A program made the translations under genes and the position numbers. A stretch of DNA of 64,000 nt. Origin: Pseudohongiella sp. (GTDB taxonomy: Bacteria; Pseudomonadota; Gammaproteobacteria; Pseudomonadales; Pseudohongiellaceae). Below are positions 19,355 through 29,442 of this stretch, piece by piece. Under the pieces are notes generated by a model. It was not told the DNA's origin. It ran no database searches and saw nothing but the letters and a program-made list of their open reading frames with translations. The stretch spans positions 30,262 through 94,261 of the forward strand of contig JAUYSM010000060.1 of the NCBI GenBank assembly GCA_030696315.1, in the 5' to 3' direction. Positions within the stretch are counted from its first letter, which is position 1, and each line of letters starts with the position of its first letter.

Positions 19355-20212
19355 TCAGCTGGATTTGTTCCAGTCGATTGCAAGTTCCGACACCTTGGCA
19401 TCAGTTGGTGTCAGGGGCCAGCTTATCTGACGAGAAGTTATTTTTACATTCGCCCCATTTGTGTCCGCTTTGCATTTCAAACACAAACCGATTGCGCATT
19501 GCTCAAAAATTGTTGACCAGAAACAGAACTGATCAAGATCGTGGCCAATGCCTGTTTGGGTGTCTGTGAAACGGAAGAACTCATTCTGGGGGTTGGTAAA
19601 ACAAAACCTGCGTAATGCCCTCGCCAGTCCCTGACCAGTTGCTTTTACCGCCGCCTCCTTTAAGGTCCAGTACCGCAAAAAAAGCTCGGTCTGATATTCA
19701 GCATCCGCATCGCTAATATCCCTGAATTCAGAGGCTGAGAAAAAACGCTGAGCAACTTGCGCGGCATCAACGGATCGACCAGATACTTCGGCATCGACAC
19801 CAGGTTCGCCTTGCGCTGTAAACGCAATCAATAGCAAATTGCCTGTATGCGTCAAATTGAATTCAAGGTGGGATTGTGACCGGTCAACACTGGGCCGCCC
19901 GGTCGCACTCTTGGAAAAACGCCACTGCGAGGGGTGAGTATCAACATGATACGCACTCAAAAGATGCCTCAGGGCGATACGTGTCAACAAGAACTGTAAC
20001 TGCCCCTTACGCAAACGCTGCGTCGTAAAGCGCTGCTGTTCATCCTTGCTCAGTATATCGCCGTAACAAGCATAAAACGCCTGGACTGGGATATCCGGTA
20101 CAGGAATCCACCAAAGATCAACGCCGTGGTCGGGCATATCAAACGCTGGCAGTAACTGCTCCTTTTGTGAGGACTCGAGTAAAACGTTGCCGATCGGCTT
20201 CGTGAGATTCAC
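19355..20212 (-). CDS. 4'-phosphopantetheinyl transferase, Sfp type
   Basis: Transfers phosphopantetheine from CoA to a carrier-protein serine. 285 residues, the two-lobed Sfp size rather than the short AcpS. Visible: the WRFSKSATGRP and FNLTHT region, the Mg-binding GVDAE (D and E), and the second-lobe motif RYWTLKEAAVKATG. No polyketide, peptide synthetase or fatty-acid gene is nearby, so its carrier is not in this window. It begins 9 bases after pspF on the same strand and is probably cotranscribed with it, an odd pairing. Confidence 0.9.
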   Translation of the reverse strand: MNLTKPIGNVLLESSQKEQLLPAFDMPDHGVDLWWIPVPDIPVQAFYACYGDILSKDEQQRFTTQRLRKGQLQFLLTRIALRHLLSAYHVDTHPSQWRFSKSATGRPSVDRSQSHLEFNLTHTGNLLLIAFTAQGEPGVDAEVSGRSVDAAQVAQRFFSASEFRDISDADAEYQTELFLRYWTLKEAAVKATGQGLARALRRFCFTNPQNEFFRFTDTQTGIGHDLDQFCFWSTIFEQCAIGLCLKCKADTNGANVKITSRQISWPLTPTDAKVSELAIDWNKSS

Positions 20213-20221
20213 CTTATCGCC

Positions 20222-21298
20222 TTAAGAGAGCAAATCATACTTTCGCAGATAACCACGCAACTGGTGGTAGCTCAAATTCAGAAAAGTGGCAGTTTTGCGT
20301 TGATTAAATTGACAATGCTCAAGCGCTTTGCGCAGCAATTCCGTTTCGTAATTCTGGATATGTTCTCTGAAATCCAGCGTGTCGCCACTCCAGCTCACGG
20401 TTGCATGATTAAACTGATTTGGGCTCGTATCATCTGTGCCAGTCGGTGGGGACTCAATGTTTGGTGCCTCAGCACCATTGCGATTTGACTGTTCTCCACG
20501 AACCGGCGAAAGCGACGGACGGTAAGGAGAGTCAAACGGATTAAAGACAAGCCTTTTTATCACTTGCCCGGGGTGGTGATAGACCGCACGCTCAACCACA
20601 TTTTTTAGTTCCCTGATATTGCCAGGCCAGTTGTAGCTTAACAGTTGTCTCTGTACAACATCCGAGAATCCTGCAAAGTAGTCTTGCCCCATCTCCTTGA
20701 CCATACCAATCGCGTAATGCTCAGCGAGCACCAGAATGTCTTCAGAGCGCACACGCAAAGGTGGCAGCGTCACCACATCAAATGCCAGTCTATCAAGCAA
20801 GTCTTCACGGAACTTACCTGAACGCGCCAGTGCAGGCAGGTCCTCGTTCGTTGCTGCCACAAGTCTGATATCCACCTTGATGGTTTGATTGCCCCCCAGG
20901 CGCTCGAATTCGCCATATTCGATGACTCTGAGTATCTTCTCCTGCACTGGCATCGCGGTATTTGCCAATTCGTCCAGAAACAATGTGCCACCATCAGCGC
21001 GCTCGAAATACCCTTTACGCTGACCACTGGCACCCGTAAATGCACCGGCCTCATGCCCAAACAGTTGAGCCTCAAGCAGAGAGTCGCTTAACGCTGCACA
21101 ATTTATCTTCAAGAATGCCTGTTGCCATCTGGATGAAAGATAGTGCAACCGTGACGCTATCAACTCCTTCCCTGTGCCTCGTTCACCAACAATCAACACG
21201 GGCTTGTTCAACGGCGCCACTCGCGAAACATGTTCCTGCATTTCAAGAAAACTGGCAGACTCGCCTATCATGCGTGGCAAGGACAATTCGGCGGGCAT
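20222..21298 (-). CDS. pspF: Sigma-54 activator PspF
   Basis: Enhancer-binding AAA+ protein that activates psp promoters and is held inactive by PspA. 358 residues, about 30 longer than E. coli PspF. There is no N-terminal receiver domain: the AAA+ core starts at once, with GERGTGKE (Walker A), the sigma-54 contact loop GAFTGA, and LFLDELAN (Walker B). A Fis-type helix-turn-helix lies at the C-terminus (FNQRKTATFLNLSYHQLRGY). AAGGAGG supports 21298. Divergent from pspA as in E. coli. Confidence 0.95.
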   Translation of the reverse strand: MPAELSLPRMIGESASFLEMQEHVSRVAPLNKPVLIVGERGTGKELIASRLHYLSSRWQQAFLKINCAALSDSLLEAQLFGHEAGAFTGASGQRKGYFERADGGTLFLDELANTAMPVQEKILRVIEYGEFERLGGNQTIKVDIRLVAATNEDLPALARSGKFREDLLDRLAFDVVTLPPLRVRSEDILVLAEHYAIGMVKEMGQDYFAGFSDVVQRQLLSYNWPGNIRELKNVVERAVYHHPGQVIKRLVFNPFDSPYRPSLSPVRGEQSNRNGAEAPNIESPPTGTDDTSPNQFNHATVSWSGDTLDFREHIQNYETELLRKALEHCQFNQRKTATFLNLSYHQLRGYLRKYDLLS

Positions 21299-21327
21299 GG
21301 GATTCCTCCTTAAATCGGGGTGCAGTA

Positions 21328-21345
21328 CGCAACCAACATGTTGCG
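21328..21345. repeat. Short inverted repeat upstream of pspF
   Basis: CGCAAC and GTTGCG, spaced 6 bases, lie 30 bases before the pspF start in the pspF-pspA regulatory gap. It could be an operator for pspF or an activator site. I could not match it to a known PspF site. Confidence 0.25.
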
Positions 21346-21448
21346 AAAAATACCACTTATTGACCTGCACCGCCAAATGGCGCATCAAGAGAAATCTATG
21401 AACCTAGAATAATGTTTAATATTCAATGAGTTGTAATCAAGTATTTTG

Positions 21449-21466
21449 TTGGCACACATCCTGCTT
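21449..21466 (+). promoter_or_regulatory. Sigma-54 promoter of pspABC
   Basis: TTGGCACACATCCTGCTT has the GG (21451-21452) and GC (21463-21464) elements at the required 10-base gap. Transcription would start near 21476, about 70 bases before pspA. With PspF encoded divergently, this matches the known control of psp operons. Confidence 0.85.
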
Positions 21467-21545
21467 ACTACAGTTTGCGCCACCATGGGTTCATCCCAAT
21501 GAATGGCACCGGAAAAATGTAGTTCACTTTCAGAGGTATTAGGAT

Positions 21546-22205
21546 ATGGGCATTTTCACACGTTTGAGCGACATCATTAACTCCAACATCAGTGCTCTGC
21601 TGGACAAGGCTGAGAATCCTGAAAAGATGATTCGCATGATGATTCAGGAAATGGAAGAAACCCTTGTGGAAGTGCGCAGCAGCACTGCCAAAGTTATCGC
21701 AGAGAAAAAGACTGTCAACCGTCGCATTGAGCAATTGCGTAAACAGTCGACAGAATGGGAATCAAAGGCTGAATTGGCGTTGGCAAAAGATCGCGAAGAT
21801 CTGGCAAGAGCAGCATTGGTTGAAAAGGCCTCTGTAAACAGCACAGTTTCCATGTTGGAAGATGAGCTGCGTAAGCTTGATGACACGCTGGAAAAACTCA
21901 GCACAGAGATTGATCAGCTGCAGGCAAAACTGACGGATGCACGAACACGCCAGAAGACATTATTGATGAGAAGCTCTGCGGCGCAGTCTCGCGTGGATAT
22001 CAATCAGAAGCTGCATAGTTTCAGTATTGACAGTGCCATGAACAAGTTTGAGTATTACGAACGCAAAATTGATTTGATGGAAGGCCAGGTTGATAGCATG
22101 AACATCAAGCAGAAAGGTCTGCAAGATGAGTTTGAAGAACTGGCTCATCAAGAGAAGATTGATCAGGAACTGCAATCAATCAAGGCTAAACTTAACAAAC
22201 AGTAA
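21546..22205 (+). CDS. pspA: Phage shock protein A
   Basis: A 219-residue peripheral membrane protein that binds stressed inner membrane and inhibits PspF. The N-terminal amphipathic helix MGIFTRLSDIINSNISALL and the motif ENPEKMIRMMIQEME are diagnostic. The rest is nearly continuous coiled coil, as expected for the ESCRT-III-like fold. First gene of pspABC. Confidence 0.96.
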   Translation: MGIFTRLSDIINSNISALLDKAENPEKMIRMMIQEMEETLVEVRSSTAKVIAEKKTVNRRIEQLRKQSTEWESKAELALAKDREDLARAALVEKASVNSTVSMLEDELRKLDDTLEKLSTEIDQLQAKLTDARTRQKTLLMRSSAAQSRVDINQKLHSFSIDSAMNKFEYYERKIDLMEGQVDSMNIKQKGLQDEFEELAHQEKIDQELQSIKAKLNKQ

Positions 22206-22217
22206 AGGACACGGCTC

Positions 22218-22454
22218 ATGGAATTCTTTGAATTTATCATCTCGCTTGTTGCCGTAGGCGGCACATTCGTGACGATCTGGGTCGTTCTGCTTTATCGGCG
22301 TAAAGAGAAAAAACTCCCTGCTGCAGCGCGCGCTTATGAACTCGGTGAGCTCAGTGCAATGGCGGACACAATGAACCGTAGAATCGACACTCTGGAATCA
22401 ATTCTGGATTCTGAAGTGCCGGGCTGGAGGGAACAACATGAGCAGAAACACTGA
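22218..22454 (+). CDS. pspB: Phage shock protein B
   Basis: 78 residues. One N-terminal membrane helix (about 5-27) is followed by a cytoplasmic RRKEKK stretch and a helical segment ending near SEVPGWRE. With PspC it senses membrane stress and releases PspA from PspF. It overlaps pspC by 17 bases. Confidence 0.9.
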   Translation: MEFFEFIISLVAVGGTFVTIWVVLLYRRKEKKLPAAARAYELGELSAMADTMNRRIDTLESILDSEVPGWREQHEQKH

Positions 22455-23202
22455 TCATGAGCAACCCTTCTCATACCAGCGCCCGCCATTGCGTCTGGAC
22501 AGGGAAAACAAAAAAGTACTTGGTGTTTGTGCAGGATTTGCCAAGTATCTGGAGGTTCCAACGGCACTGGTCAGAGTCATTTATGTCATCGCCTGTCTGG
22601 TGTCGCCGTTCCTGATACTTGTCTATCTGGCCATGTACTGGATACTTGAGGATGAGAAACGACCAGGACGTATCAAGGAAGCGATGGCGTCCTATGTGCC
22701 AGCAAACAACCACGCTTCTGACGACCCAGCATCGTCAGAAGCCGGGATGGATACTGACACAGAAGCGCCTCAGGCAGATGCCAGCAGACGGTTTGATCTC
22801 AAGAAGCCATTGTACCGCAGTCGTAGTAATGTGCGGGTGGCAGGTGTATGTGCGGGGATAGCAGACTATCTGAACGTGAGTACGTTCATCGTGCGGCTAG
22901 TGACCTTCATATCCATCTTTATCTTGGGGGGTATTACGTTCTGGGCATATATCATCTGTTGGATAGTGCTTGACAAAGAACCGAAATCCTTGCAAAAGTC
23001 TCATCGAAGTTCGGCGAAGACGTCAGGTGTTCGATCCACTGGCACCGCTCGGACTGAAACTGTTCAACAACAGGGATTTGACCGCGTTACGATCAAAGAC
23101 TGTGCTGAACGTTTGCAGGCAACAGAGCAGCGTCTGCGCGGGGCGGAAGCGTTTATTACTTCACGCCAGTTCAGACTTCACTGCGAAATAAACAGGATCT
23201 AG
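22438..23202 (+). CDS. pspC: PspC with two tandem PspC domains
   Basis: 254 residues, about twice E. coli PspC (119). PspC domain 1 spans about 17-75 (LGVCAGFAKYLEV) and domain 2 about 122-182 (AGVCAGIADYLNV). Each has its own membrane helix, and a polar Ser/Asp-rich linker joins them. A predicted helix at 214-250 forms the tail. In the Psp system PspC anchors PspA and signals membrane stress; two domains suggest duplicated or divided sensing, which is inference. No frameshift is seen. It overlaps the pspB end. Confidence 0.92.
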   Translation: MSRNTDHEQPFSYQRPPLRLDRENKKVLGVCAGFAKYLEVPTALVRVIYVIACLVSPFLILVYLAMYWILEDEKRPGRIKEAMASYVPANNHASDDPASSEAGMDTDTEAPQADASRRFDLKKPLYRSRSNVRVAGVCAGIADYLNVSTFIVRLVTFISIFILGGITFWAYIICWIVLDKEPKSLQKSHRSSAKTSGVRSTGTARTETVQQQGFDRVTIKDCAERLQATEQRLRGAEAFITSRQFRLHCEINRI

Positions 23203-23208
23203 CAACTG

Positions 23209-23562
23209 ATGGTAAAACTGCCTGATTTTGACACGATGATGCAACTTCACAGAGAAGATCCGGAGGCGCTGGAGCGTCTCCGGCAGGACTTGACTTCCGA
23301 ACTGGTGAATAACGCTTCAGAAGAAACAAAACGCAGACTGGAAGGCCTTCAATTCAGGATCAATATGGAACTCAGGCGTGCGGGCAACCCTACCGCACGT
23401 TTTTTGAAGTTATCTGGCATGATGCAAGACGCTTTCTCGGAGCTGAACTATTGCTTGAACAGCCCATTGGATGCGATTGCTGAAAAACAGAAATCCCAAA
23501 GTGCTGTCATACTGCCGCTGTTTGGCAAGACTGCTGGGCAAACACTGCCGAGCAAACATTGA
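23209..23562 (+). CDS. DUF3135 domain protein
   Basis: 117 residues, no signal peptide or membrane helix. It begins LPDFDTMMQLHREDPEALE and carries the family's R-x-LEGLQFRINMELRRA segment. Function unknown. It starts 6 bases after pspC, so it is likely part of the psp transcript. Confidence 0.8.
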   Translation: MVKLPDFDTMMQLHREDPEALERLRQDLTSELVNNASEETKRRLEGLQFRINMELRRAGNPTARFLKLSGMMQDAFSELNYCLNSPLDAIAEKQKSQSAVILPLFGKTAGQTLPSKH

Positions 23563-23599
23563 TCAACACTTCTCAATACCGATACATACCTGAGGCTGC

Positions 23600-24181
23600 A
23601 TGAAGTTCTGTCAGCATTGTGCGGGCCCGATCACGCATCATATTCCAGCAGGTGACGATAAACTTCGTTATTGCTGCCTGAGTTGCGACGTGGTGTTTTA
23701 TCAGAACCCCAATAACATTGTCGGAACAATTCCAGTATCGGGAAATAAGGTTCTCTTGTGTCGGCGCGCCATTCAACCCAGGCAAGGCCTATGGACATTA
23801 CCTGCCGGCTTTATGGAGAATGGAGAAACCACCTGGCAAGGCGCAATTCGGGAAACACAAGAAGAAGCAGGTGCCAGTATTACCTTGGAGCAGGACAGCT
23901 TGTACAGTGTGTTTAACCTTCCCAATATCAATCAAGTGTACCTGTTCTTTCGTGCGCGCCTTGATAACCTGGACTTCGCCCCCGGCGCTGAAAGTCTCGA
24001 GGTAAAACTTTTTACTGAAGAAGAAATCCCTTGGCAGGAAATCGCATTTGCAGTTGTAAAAACAACTTTGGAACAATTCTTTAAAGATGTCTCTACGCAG
24101 CGCTACCCAGTTCGTATGTACGACGTTACTTACTCACCCGAGCGCAAAGCAGCAATCACTCTGATCAGTGAAAGTATTTGA
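23600..24181 (+). CDS. Nudix hydrolase with N-terminal zinc ribbon
   Basis: 193 residues. An N-terminal zinc ribbon, CQHC and CLSC (CxxC x2, residues 4-31), precedes a Nudix domain whose box is intact: G-x5-E-x7-RE-T-QEE-x-G (GFMENGE, RETQEEAG). The fold is shared by NudC-like and ADP-ribose/NADH pyrophosphatases, so the nucleotide substrate cannot be fixed. It lies 37 bases after the DUF3135 gene and may end the psp transcript. Confidence 0.87.
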   Translation: MKFCQHCAGPITHHIPAGDDKLRYCCLSCDVVFYQNPNNIVGTIPVSGNKVLLCRRAIQPRQGLWTLPAGFMENGETTWQGAIRETQEEAGASITLEQDSLYSVFNLPNINQVYLFFRARLDNLDFAPGAESLEVKLFTEEEIPWQEIAFAVVKTTLEQFFKDVSTQRYPVRMYDVTYSPERKAAITLISESI

Positions 24182-24593
24182 TCGACAACAAACGAATGTT
24201 TGTGAGAATTAAAAAACAATTGTGAGTCACTAAAGAAAACGGCCCTGAGCATCCTTGCCAGGGCCGCGCGCATCCTGCACCATCCTTAGCTTGCGCAAAA
24301 GCGCGATTTTGCTCCCTGCTCCCTCCCTTGATAGCTAGATCTAATCTGAGTCAGATCAACGCTGAAAGCATAGTAGTCGAATGCCTTTACAAATTGCAAC
24401 AGTGTGTAACATAGCCAGATGGCTATGTTACAAATGTGAATGCTTTCATAAAATTAGAGGTGAAAAAATAAATTTATACAAAACAAATAACTACAAAAGA
24501 GCAATGGAAAATTGCCTCGTTTTATGAAGCACCCATGTTTAAAAAGTTATTTTTGCTTTGCGATGGATGGAATTGTTTGATGGATGAGTCCAT
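24182..24593. other. 412-base convergent intergenic gap
   Basis: No credible gene is seen between the ends of two convergent genes. It holds CGGCCCTG/CAGGGCCG (24240-24266, 11-base loop, no T run), three CATCCT repeats just after it, a near-perfect dyad at 24405, and a weak hairpin GAGCAAT/ATTGCCTC followed by GTTTTAT at 24499-24525. The second half is strongly AT-rich. A small RNA is possible but not supported by anything specific. Confidence 0.4.
24405..24432. repeat. Perfect 13-bp inverted repeat
   Basis: TGTAACATAGCCA and its exact complement TGGCTATGTTACA are separated by only two bases. The spacer is too short for a normal RNA loop without opening the inner pairs, so a DNA-binding dyad is as likely as a hairpin. 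It lies between convergent gene ends, not upstream of a visible gene. Confidence 0.7.
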
Positions 24594-24920
24594 TCAGTTT
24601 TTTGATTCCAGAAACTCAAGCGTTGGCATAACATCAAAAGCAGGTTCTTCGTAAGGATGTGCCAATCTGAAGGCAGTTATCACTGCTTGCACACACGATT
24701 CATCACAAACCATTTCCACCCGATACTCTGACACCTTTTCCAGTGTATCGATGTGACCTATCGCAGGTTTAGCACCCGGAAGCGGCCTGAACTGCCCTTG
24801 GCCTTCAACTTGCCAACAACAGCATTCATAATTACCAATACGCCCTGCCCCAGCCTGGAAAACAGCGGCTTTAACCGTTTCAAGATGCGAGGCAGGCACA
24901 TAAAAACAAAACTTTAACAT
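24594..24920 (-). CDS. NIF3/YqfO-like protein
   Basis: 108 residues, matching the short single-domain NIF3-like (YqfO C-terminal-type) proteins: KFCFYVPASHLETVKAAVF, GAGRIGNYECC, and the ending LAHPYEEPAFDV. The biochemical role is not established. The ATG at 24920 overlaps the purL end region by chance of a 2-base gap, so it is translated right after purL. Confidence 0.8.
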   Translation of the reverse strand: MLKFCFYVPASHLETVKAAVFQAGAGRIGNYECCCWQVEGQGQFRPLPGAKPAIGHIDTLEKVSEYRVEMVCDESCVQAVITAFRLAHPYEEPAFDVMPTLEFLESKN

Positions 24921-24922
24921 TG

Positions 24923-27900
24923 TTAACCGAGCCAGATTCGCGCATTGCGAAACATGCGCATTGTGGGCGCATCTTCCTGCCAATCTGACGAGCGCCATGA
25001 GTTTTGAACGGCACGGAATACTCTCTCCGGGTGCGGCATCATGATGGTCGCACGACCATCTTTGCTACAAACACCTGCAATACCAGCGGGAGATCCATTA
25101 GGATTTTCCGGATAATGCTCAGTAATCTGGTCGAAATTGTCGACATACTGCATTGAGATTCCGTGTGTAATCTTGAGTTGGCTGTGTATCGTGGTATCCA
25201 GGAACTTCGCCCTGCCTTCACCATGTGCAATCGCGATCGGGAATATCGAATCAGTCATGCCTTGTAAAAAGACGGAGGGCGACGCTGCAATTCGAACAAG
25301 ACTCACTCGCGCTTCAAACTGCTCTGAGCGATTGCGTTCAAATCTGGGCCAATTGTTTGCCCCAGGGATCAATTCGTGTAATAGCGACATCATCTGGCAC
25401 CCGTTACACACACCCAATGACAAGGTGGAAGAGCGGGTAAAAAATGTCTCAAATTGTTTGCGAAGCGGTTCGTTAAATAAAATAGATTTTGCCCAGCCGC
25501 CACCCGCACCGAGTACGTCGCCGTAGGAGAATCCACCACAGGCTGCCAGCACGTTGAATTGTTCAAGATCAACCCGACCTGCCAGCAAGTCACTCATATG
25601 CACATCAACAGCGCGGAAACCTGCTCGATCAAACGCGGCAGCCATTTCTACATGACCATTAACCCCTTGCTCGCGCAACACTGCAACAGCCGGACGAATA
25701 CCCGTGTTAATAAAGGGTGCCGCAATGTCCTGACTAACATCAAAACTTGCGCGTGCATGCAGCCCGGGATTTTTTGTATCCAGCAACAGATCATATTCCT
25801 GCTTGGCACACTCTGGATTGTCACGCAGTGATTGAATTTCAAAACTCGTGCGTGCCCAAAGCCGCTGACAGCTTACGCGTGAGCGTTCGAGCAATAGCTT
25901 ACCGCCATTAAGGATCCGGATATTGTCATGCGCTGCCGGATGACCAATCACAACCGCGCACTCGGATAACCCAAACTCTTCTACAATACTCAATACTTTA
26001 TTAAGCTGGTTGTGCGGCACCTGTAAAACAGCGCCGGCCTCTTCGTTAAACAACACATCAATGACATTTGTGTCGGCATGCATTAATTCTGCAACTTGTA
26101 GATCAACACCACAATGACCAGCAAATGCCATCTCGGACACGGTAACCAGCAGGCCACCGTCTGATCGATCGTGGTAAGCCAATAACAAATCATTCTCGTT
26201 GAGTTGTTGAATCAAACCAAAAAAGTTCTTCAGATCCTGTGGGTCATTGATGTCTGCTGGTACATCGCCGAGTTCACGATAAACCTGTGCCAGCGCGGAT
26301 CCACCCATGCGATTGCGACCATGGCCCAAATCAATCAGCAACAGATCAGAGGCTTCTGACACACTATGCAACTGGGGTGTCACTGTTTTTCTGATATCCA
26401 GGACCGGCGCAAATGCCGAAATCACCAGAGACAAAGGTGCCGTGTTGCTTTTTTTGTTGCCAGCCTCATCCATCCACACCGTCCGCATCGACATGGAATC
26501 CTTGCCCACTGGGATGCAGATACCCAGCGCAGGACACAACTCCATACCCACAGCTCTGACTGTTTCGTAAAGACGCGCATCCTCACCCGGATGTCCAGCC
26601 GCAACCATCCAATTGGCAGACAACTTTATCTCACTGATGTCTGCAATTCTTGCTGACGCAATATTTGTAATGGCTTCAGCAATTGCCATTCGACCTGATG
26701 CAGGGGCATCAAGTAAGGCTACCGGCGTGCGCTCGCCCATGGCCATCGCTTCGCCAAAATACGTGTCAAAGGACGATGCAGTCACTGCAGCATCGGCCAC
26801 AGGAACTTGCCACGGGCCAACCATCTGGTCCCGTGCAACCAAGCCGGTAACTGTTCTATCGCCAATCGTAATCAGGAAACTTTTGCTGGCAACTGCAGGC
26901 AGACTCAGCACACGCTCAAAGGCTTCATCAAGGGCAATTTGCGCGGTATCCAGCGCGATCAATTGCACCGGCGAACTTACGACATCACGGTGCATTCTGG
27001 GCGGTTTACCAAACAACACAGACATCGGCAAATCAATGGGCAGATTTTCAAAATGTTCATCGCTCAGACGAATCACTTCCTCATCTGTCGCCTCGCCCAC
27101 AACAGCAAAAGGGCAGCGTTCGCGCTTGCAAATTTGCTCAAAGACATCAAGATTCTCGGGGGCTACTGCTAACACATAACGCTCTTGCGCTTCGTTACAC
27201 CAGATCTCAAGCGGCGACATACCCGGTTCCGCATTTGGTATCTGACGCAGTGAAAAAATACCTCCACTTTCTCCGTCTTTTACCAATTCCGGTAATGCAT
27301 TGGAAAGACCACCGGCACCGACGTCATGTATAAACGCAATCGGGTTGTCATCACCCATTTGCCAACAACGATCTATGACTTCCTGGCAGCGACGCTCCAT
27401 CTCAGGGTTTTCTCGCTGAACCGATGCAAAATCAAGCGCCGAGTTGCTGGCACCGGATGCCATCGAGGATGCTGCACCCCCGCCAAGACCAATCAGCATG
27501 GCGGGACCACCCAACACAATCAGTTTTGCGCCGGCATGGAATGGCTGTTTCAGAACATGCTGTTCACGAATGTTACCGAGCCCACCGGCAATCATGATGG
27601 GCTTGTGGTAGCCGCGCACTTCGTATTGATTTGCAGACGGCACAGACTCCTCATAAGTTCTGAAATAACCGCAGAGATTGGGGCGACCAAATTCATTGTT
27701 GAATGCCGCTGCGCCGATGGGCCCTTCGAGCATAATGTCTAATGCGGACACAATGTGGGCTGGGCGACCAAAATCCTCTTCCCAAGGCTGCATAAAGTCT
27801 GGCAGACGCAGGTTTGAAACACTGAATCCGCAAAGCCCGGCTTTGGGTTTGGCACCGGTACCTGTTGCACCTTCATCGCGAATCTCACCACCACTCCCAG

Positions 27901-28837
27901 TTGCTGCCCCGGGGAACGGAGCGATTGCGGTTGGATGGTTATGAGTTTCCACCTTCATCAGAATGTGAATTGGCTCGTTCACATACGCATACTGGTGTGA
28001 TGTTGGTTGAGGGAAAAAACGCCCCGCGACACTTCCCGTCATCACGGCCGCATTATCTTTGTATGCCGACAACACATTGGCTGGCGATTTTTTATGGGTA
28101 TTGCGGATCATCGCAAACAAAGAAAGTGATTGATCAATACCATCCACTGTCCAACTGGCATTAAAAATCTTGTGTCGACAATGTTCCGAGTTTGCTTGCG
28201 CAAACATCATCAACTCAACATCATTTGGGTTGCGACCCAAACGTACAAACGCATCATGCAGATAATCCATCTCATCATCAGCCAGGGCAAGCCCCATGGA
28301 CTGATTGGCTGTCTGTAATGCCTGTTTGCCACCGCCGATCACATCTACACTGGTTAACGATGCCGGTTGCGCATGCGAGAACAGCGCTACAGCCTCTTCG
28401 TAATCGTTCAGGATTGCTTGAGTCATTTTGTCATGCAGATACGCATCAAGTTGCAACAGATGCTGATCGGATAGTGGCTCTTTCAGACTGATATGCCATG
28501 CAATTGCACGCTCAACTCTGCCAATCTGCGTCAATCCGCAATTTCTGACGATATCTGTCGCTTTGCTGGACCAAGGTGAAATGGTACCCGGCCGTGGCAC
28601 AACCAGTCGAAACACCCCAAATTGACCAAGTTCTTCTGTCGATTCATGGCTGTCACCGTAGCTCAGCAGCTGCGTCAGTACCTGACTTTGAGTGTCATCC
28701 AGTGTGGAGTCACATTCAATAATGTGTACGAAGCAAGAACTGATCGCATCAACAACAGGGATGTCCTGTTGAATCTGGCGTAAGAGTTTACGGAGACGAA
28801 AATCAGAATGCGCGGTGCAGCCAGTGAGAACAAGCAT
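24923..28837 (-). CDS. purL: Phosphoribosylformylglycinamidine synthase
   Basis: Fourth step of purine synthesis, using glutamine and ATP to make FGAM. 1304 residues, the large single-chain form of Gammaproteobacteria. ATP-binding half: [15 protein letters not shown] and [12 protein letters not shown]. The C-terminal class I glutaminase has CNGCQMMS with the nucleophilic Cys, then HGEGRAKF and PHPERV. One complete frame, no break. It is upstream of the NIF3-like gene. Confidence 0.97.
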   Translation of the reverse strand: MLVLTGCTAHSDFRLRKLLRQIQQDIPVVDAISSCFVHIIECDSTLDDTQSQVLTQLLSYGDSHESTEELGQFGVFRLVVPRPGTISPWSSKATDIVRNCGLTQIGRVERAIAWHISLKEPLSDQHLLQLDAYLHDKMTQAILNDYEEAVALFSHAQPASLTSVDVIGGGKQALQTANQSMGLALADDEMDYLHDAFVRLGRNPNDVELMMFAQANSEHCRHKIFNASWTVDGIDQSLSLFAMIRNTHKKSPANVLSAYKDNAAVMTGSVAGRFFPQPTSHQYAYVNEPIHILMKVETHNHPTAIAPFPGAATGSGGEIRDEGATGTGAKPKAGLCGFSVSNLRLPDFMQPWEEDFGRPAHIVSALDIMLEGPIGAAAFNNEFGRPNLCGYFRTYEESVPSANQYEVRGYHKPIMIAGGLGNIREQHVLKQPFHAGAKLIVLGGPAMLIGLGGGAASSMASGASNSALDFASVQRENPEMERRCQEVIDRCWQMGDDNPIAFIHDVGAGGLSNALPELVKDGESGGIFSLRQIPNAEPGMSPLEIWCNEAQERYVLAVAPENLDVFEQICKRERCPFAVVGEATDEEVIRLSDEHFENLPIDLPMSVLFGKPPRMHRDVVSSPVQLIALDTAQIALDEAFERVLSLPAVASKSFLITIGDRTVTGLVARDQMVGPWQVPVADAAVTASSFDTYFGEAMAMGERTPVALLDAPASGRMAIAEAITNIASARIADISEIKLSANWMVAAGHPGEDARLYETVRAVGMELCPALGICIPVGKDSMSMRTVWMDEAGNKKSNTAPLSLVISAFAPVLDIRKTVTPQLHSVSEASDLLLIDLGHGRNRMGGSALAQVYRELGDVPADINDPQDLKNFFGLIQQLNENDLLLAYHDRSDGGLLVTVSEMAFAGHCGVDLQVAELMHADTNVIDVLFNEEAGAVLQVPHNQLNKVLSIVEEFGLSECAVVIGHPAAHDNIRILNGGKLLLERSRVSCQRLWARTSFEIQSLRDNPECAKQEYDLLLDTKNPGLHARASFDVSQDIAAPFINTGIRPAVAVLREQGVNGHVEMAAAFDRAGFRAVDVHMSDLLAGRVDLEQFNVLAACGGFSYGDVLGAGGGWAKSILFNEPLRKQFETFFTRSSTLSLGVCNGCQMMSLLHELIPGANNWPRFERNRSEQFEARVSLVRIAASPSVFLQGMTDSIFPIAIAHGEGRAKFLDTTIHSQLKITHGISMQYVDNFDQITEHYPENPNGSPAGIAGVCSKDGRATIMMPHPERVFRAVQNSWRSSDWQEDAPTMRMFRNARIWLG

Positions 28838-28956
28838 TGTGTCTTTTAGCCTTATTTATCAGTGGGTCTGTAAGCTTGAAATTTAGGGTCTATACAAGAA
28901 ATCAGTAAAAAATTCAGTCGAGTATGATACGCCAACCATACGCAAAAATCAGGCGA

Positions 28957-29442
28957 TTATTGTTGTTGCGATTGGGCTGCCTGCCGCCTTTTGTTTGCAA
29001 AAAACTGCTTGATCAATTGTGAACACTCCGGTTCCAGTACGCCATTCAATACCTCCGGTCGGTGATTGAAGTGGCCACTCTCTGCCAGCTTTTGCCCGCT
29101 GAGAACTGCACCGTACTTTGGTTCGAATGCGCCAAAAACCAGGCGTTTTATTCGCGCATGAACTATCGCGCCGTAACACATGGTGCAAGGTTCAATAGTG
29201 ACGTAAAGAGTTGCGTCCGGAAGTCGGTAGTTCCCAATCACAAGACCCGCCGCACGAAGCGCACAAATCTCGGCGTGAGCACTGGGGTCATGTGTTTTGA
29301 TCGGCTGATTGTAACCGCGCCCTATGACTTGTCCATTTTGAACAATGAGCGCGCCTACCGGTACTTCACCAGCATCACCTGCCTGTTGTGCAAGGCGCAA
29401 AGCCTCGCGCATAAAGGCTATGTCTTCAGGATTTATTCCCAT
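28957..29442 (-). CDS. tadA: tRNA adenosine(34) deaminase
   Basis: Converts A34 to inosine in the wobble position of tRNA-Arg(ACG). 161 residues. The zinc site is H56-A-E58 (catalytic Glu) with P-C86-TM-C89. The start at 29442 overlaps the guaA stop by about 10 bases, so it is likely translated from the guaBA message. Confidence 0.95.
   Translation of the reverse strand: MGINPEDIAFMREALRLAQQAGDAGEVPVGALIVQNGQVIGRGYNQPIKTHDPSAHAEICALRAAGLVIGNYRLPDATLYVTIEPCTMCYGAIVHARIKRLVFGAFEPKYGAVLSGQKLAESGHFNHRPEVLNGVLEPECSQLIKQFFANKRRQAAQSQQQ

Noticed and set aside
24240..24266. Rho-independent terminator for the Nudix gene
   Set aside because: The CGGCCCTG/CAGGGCCG stem has an 11-base loop and is followed by CGCGCATCC, with no T run.
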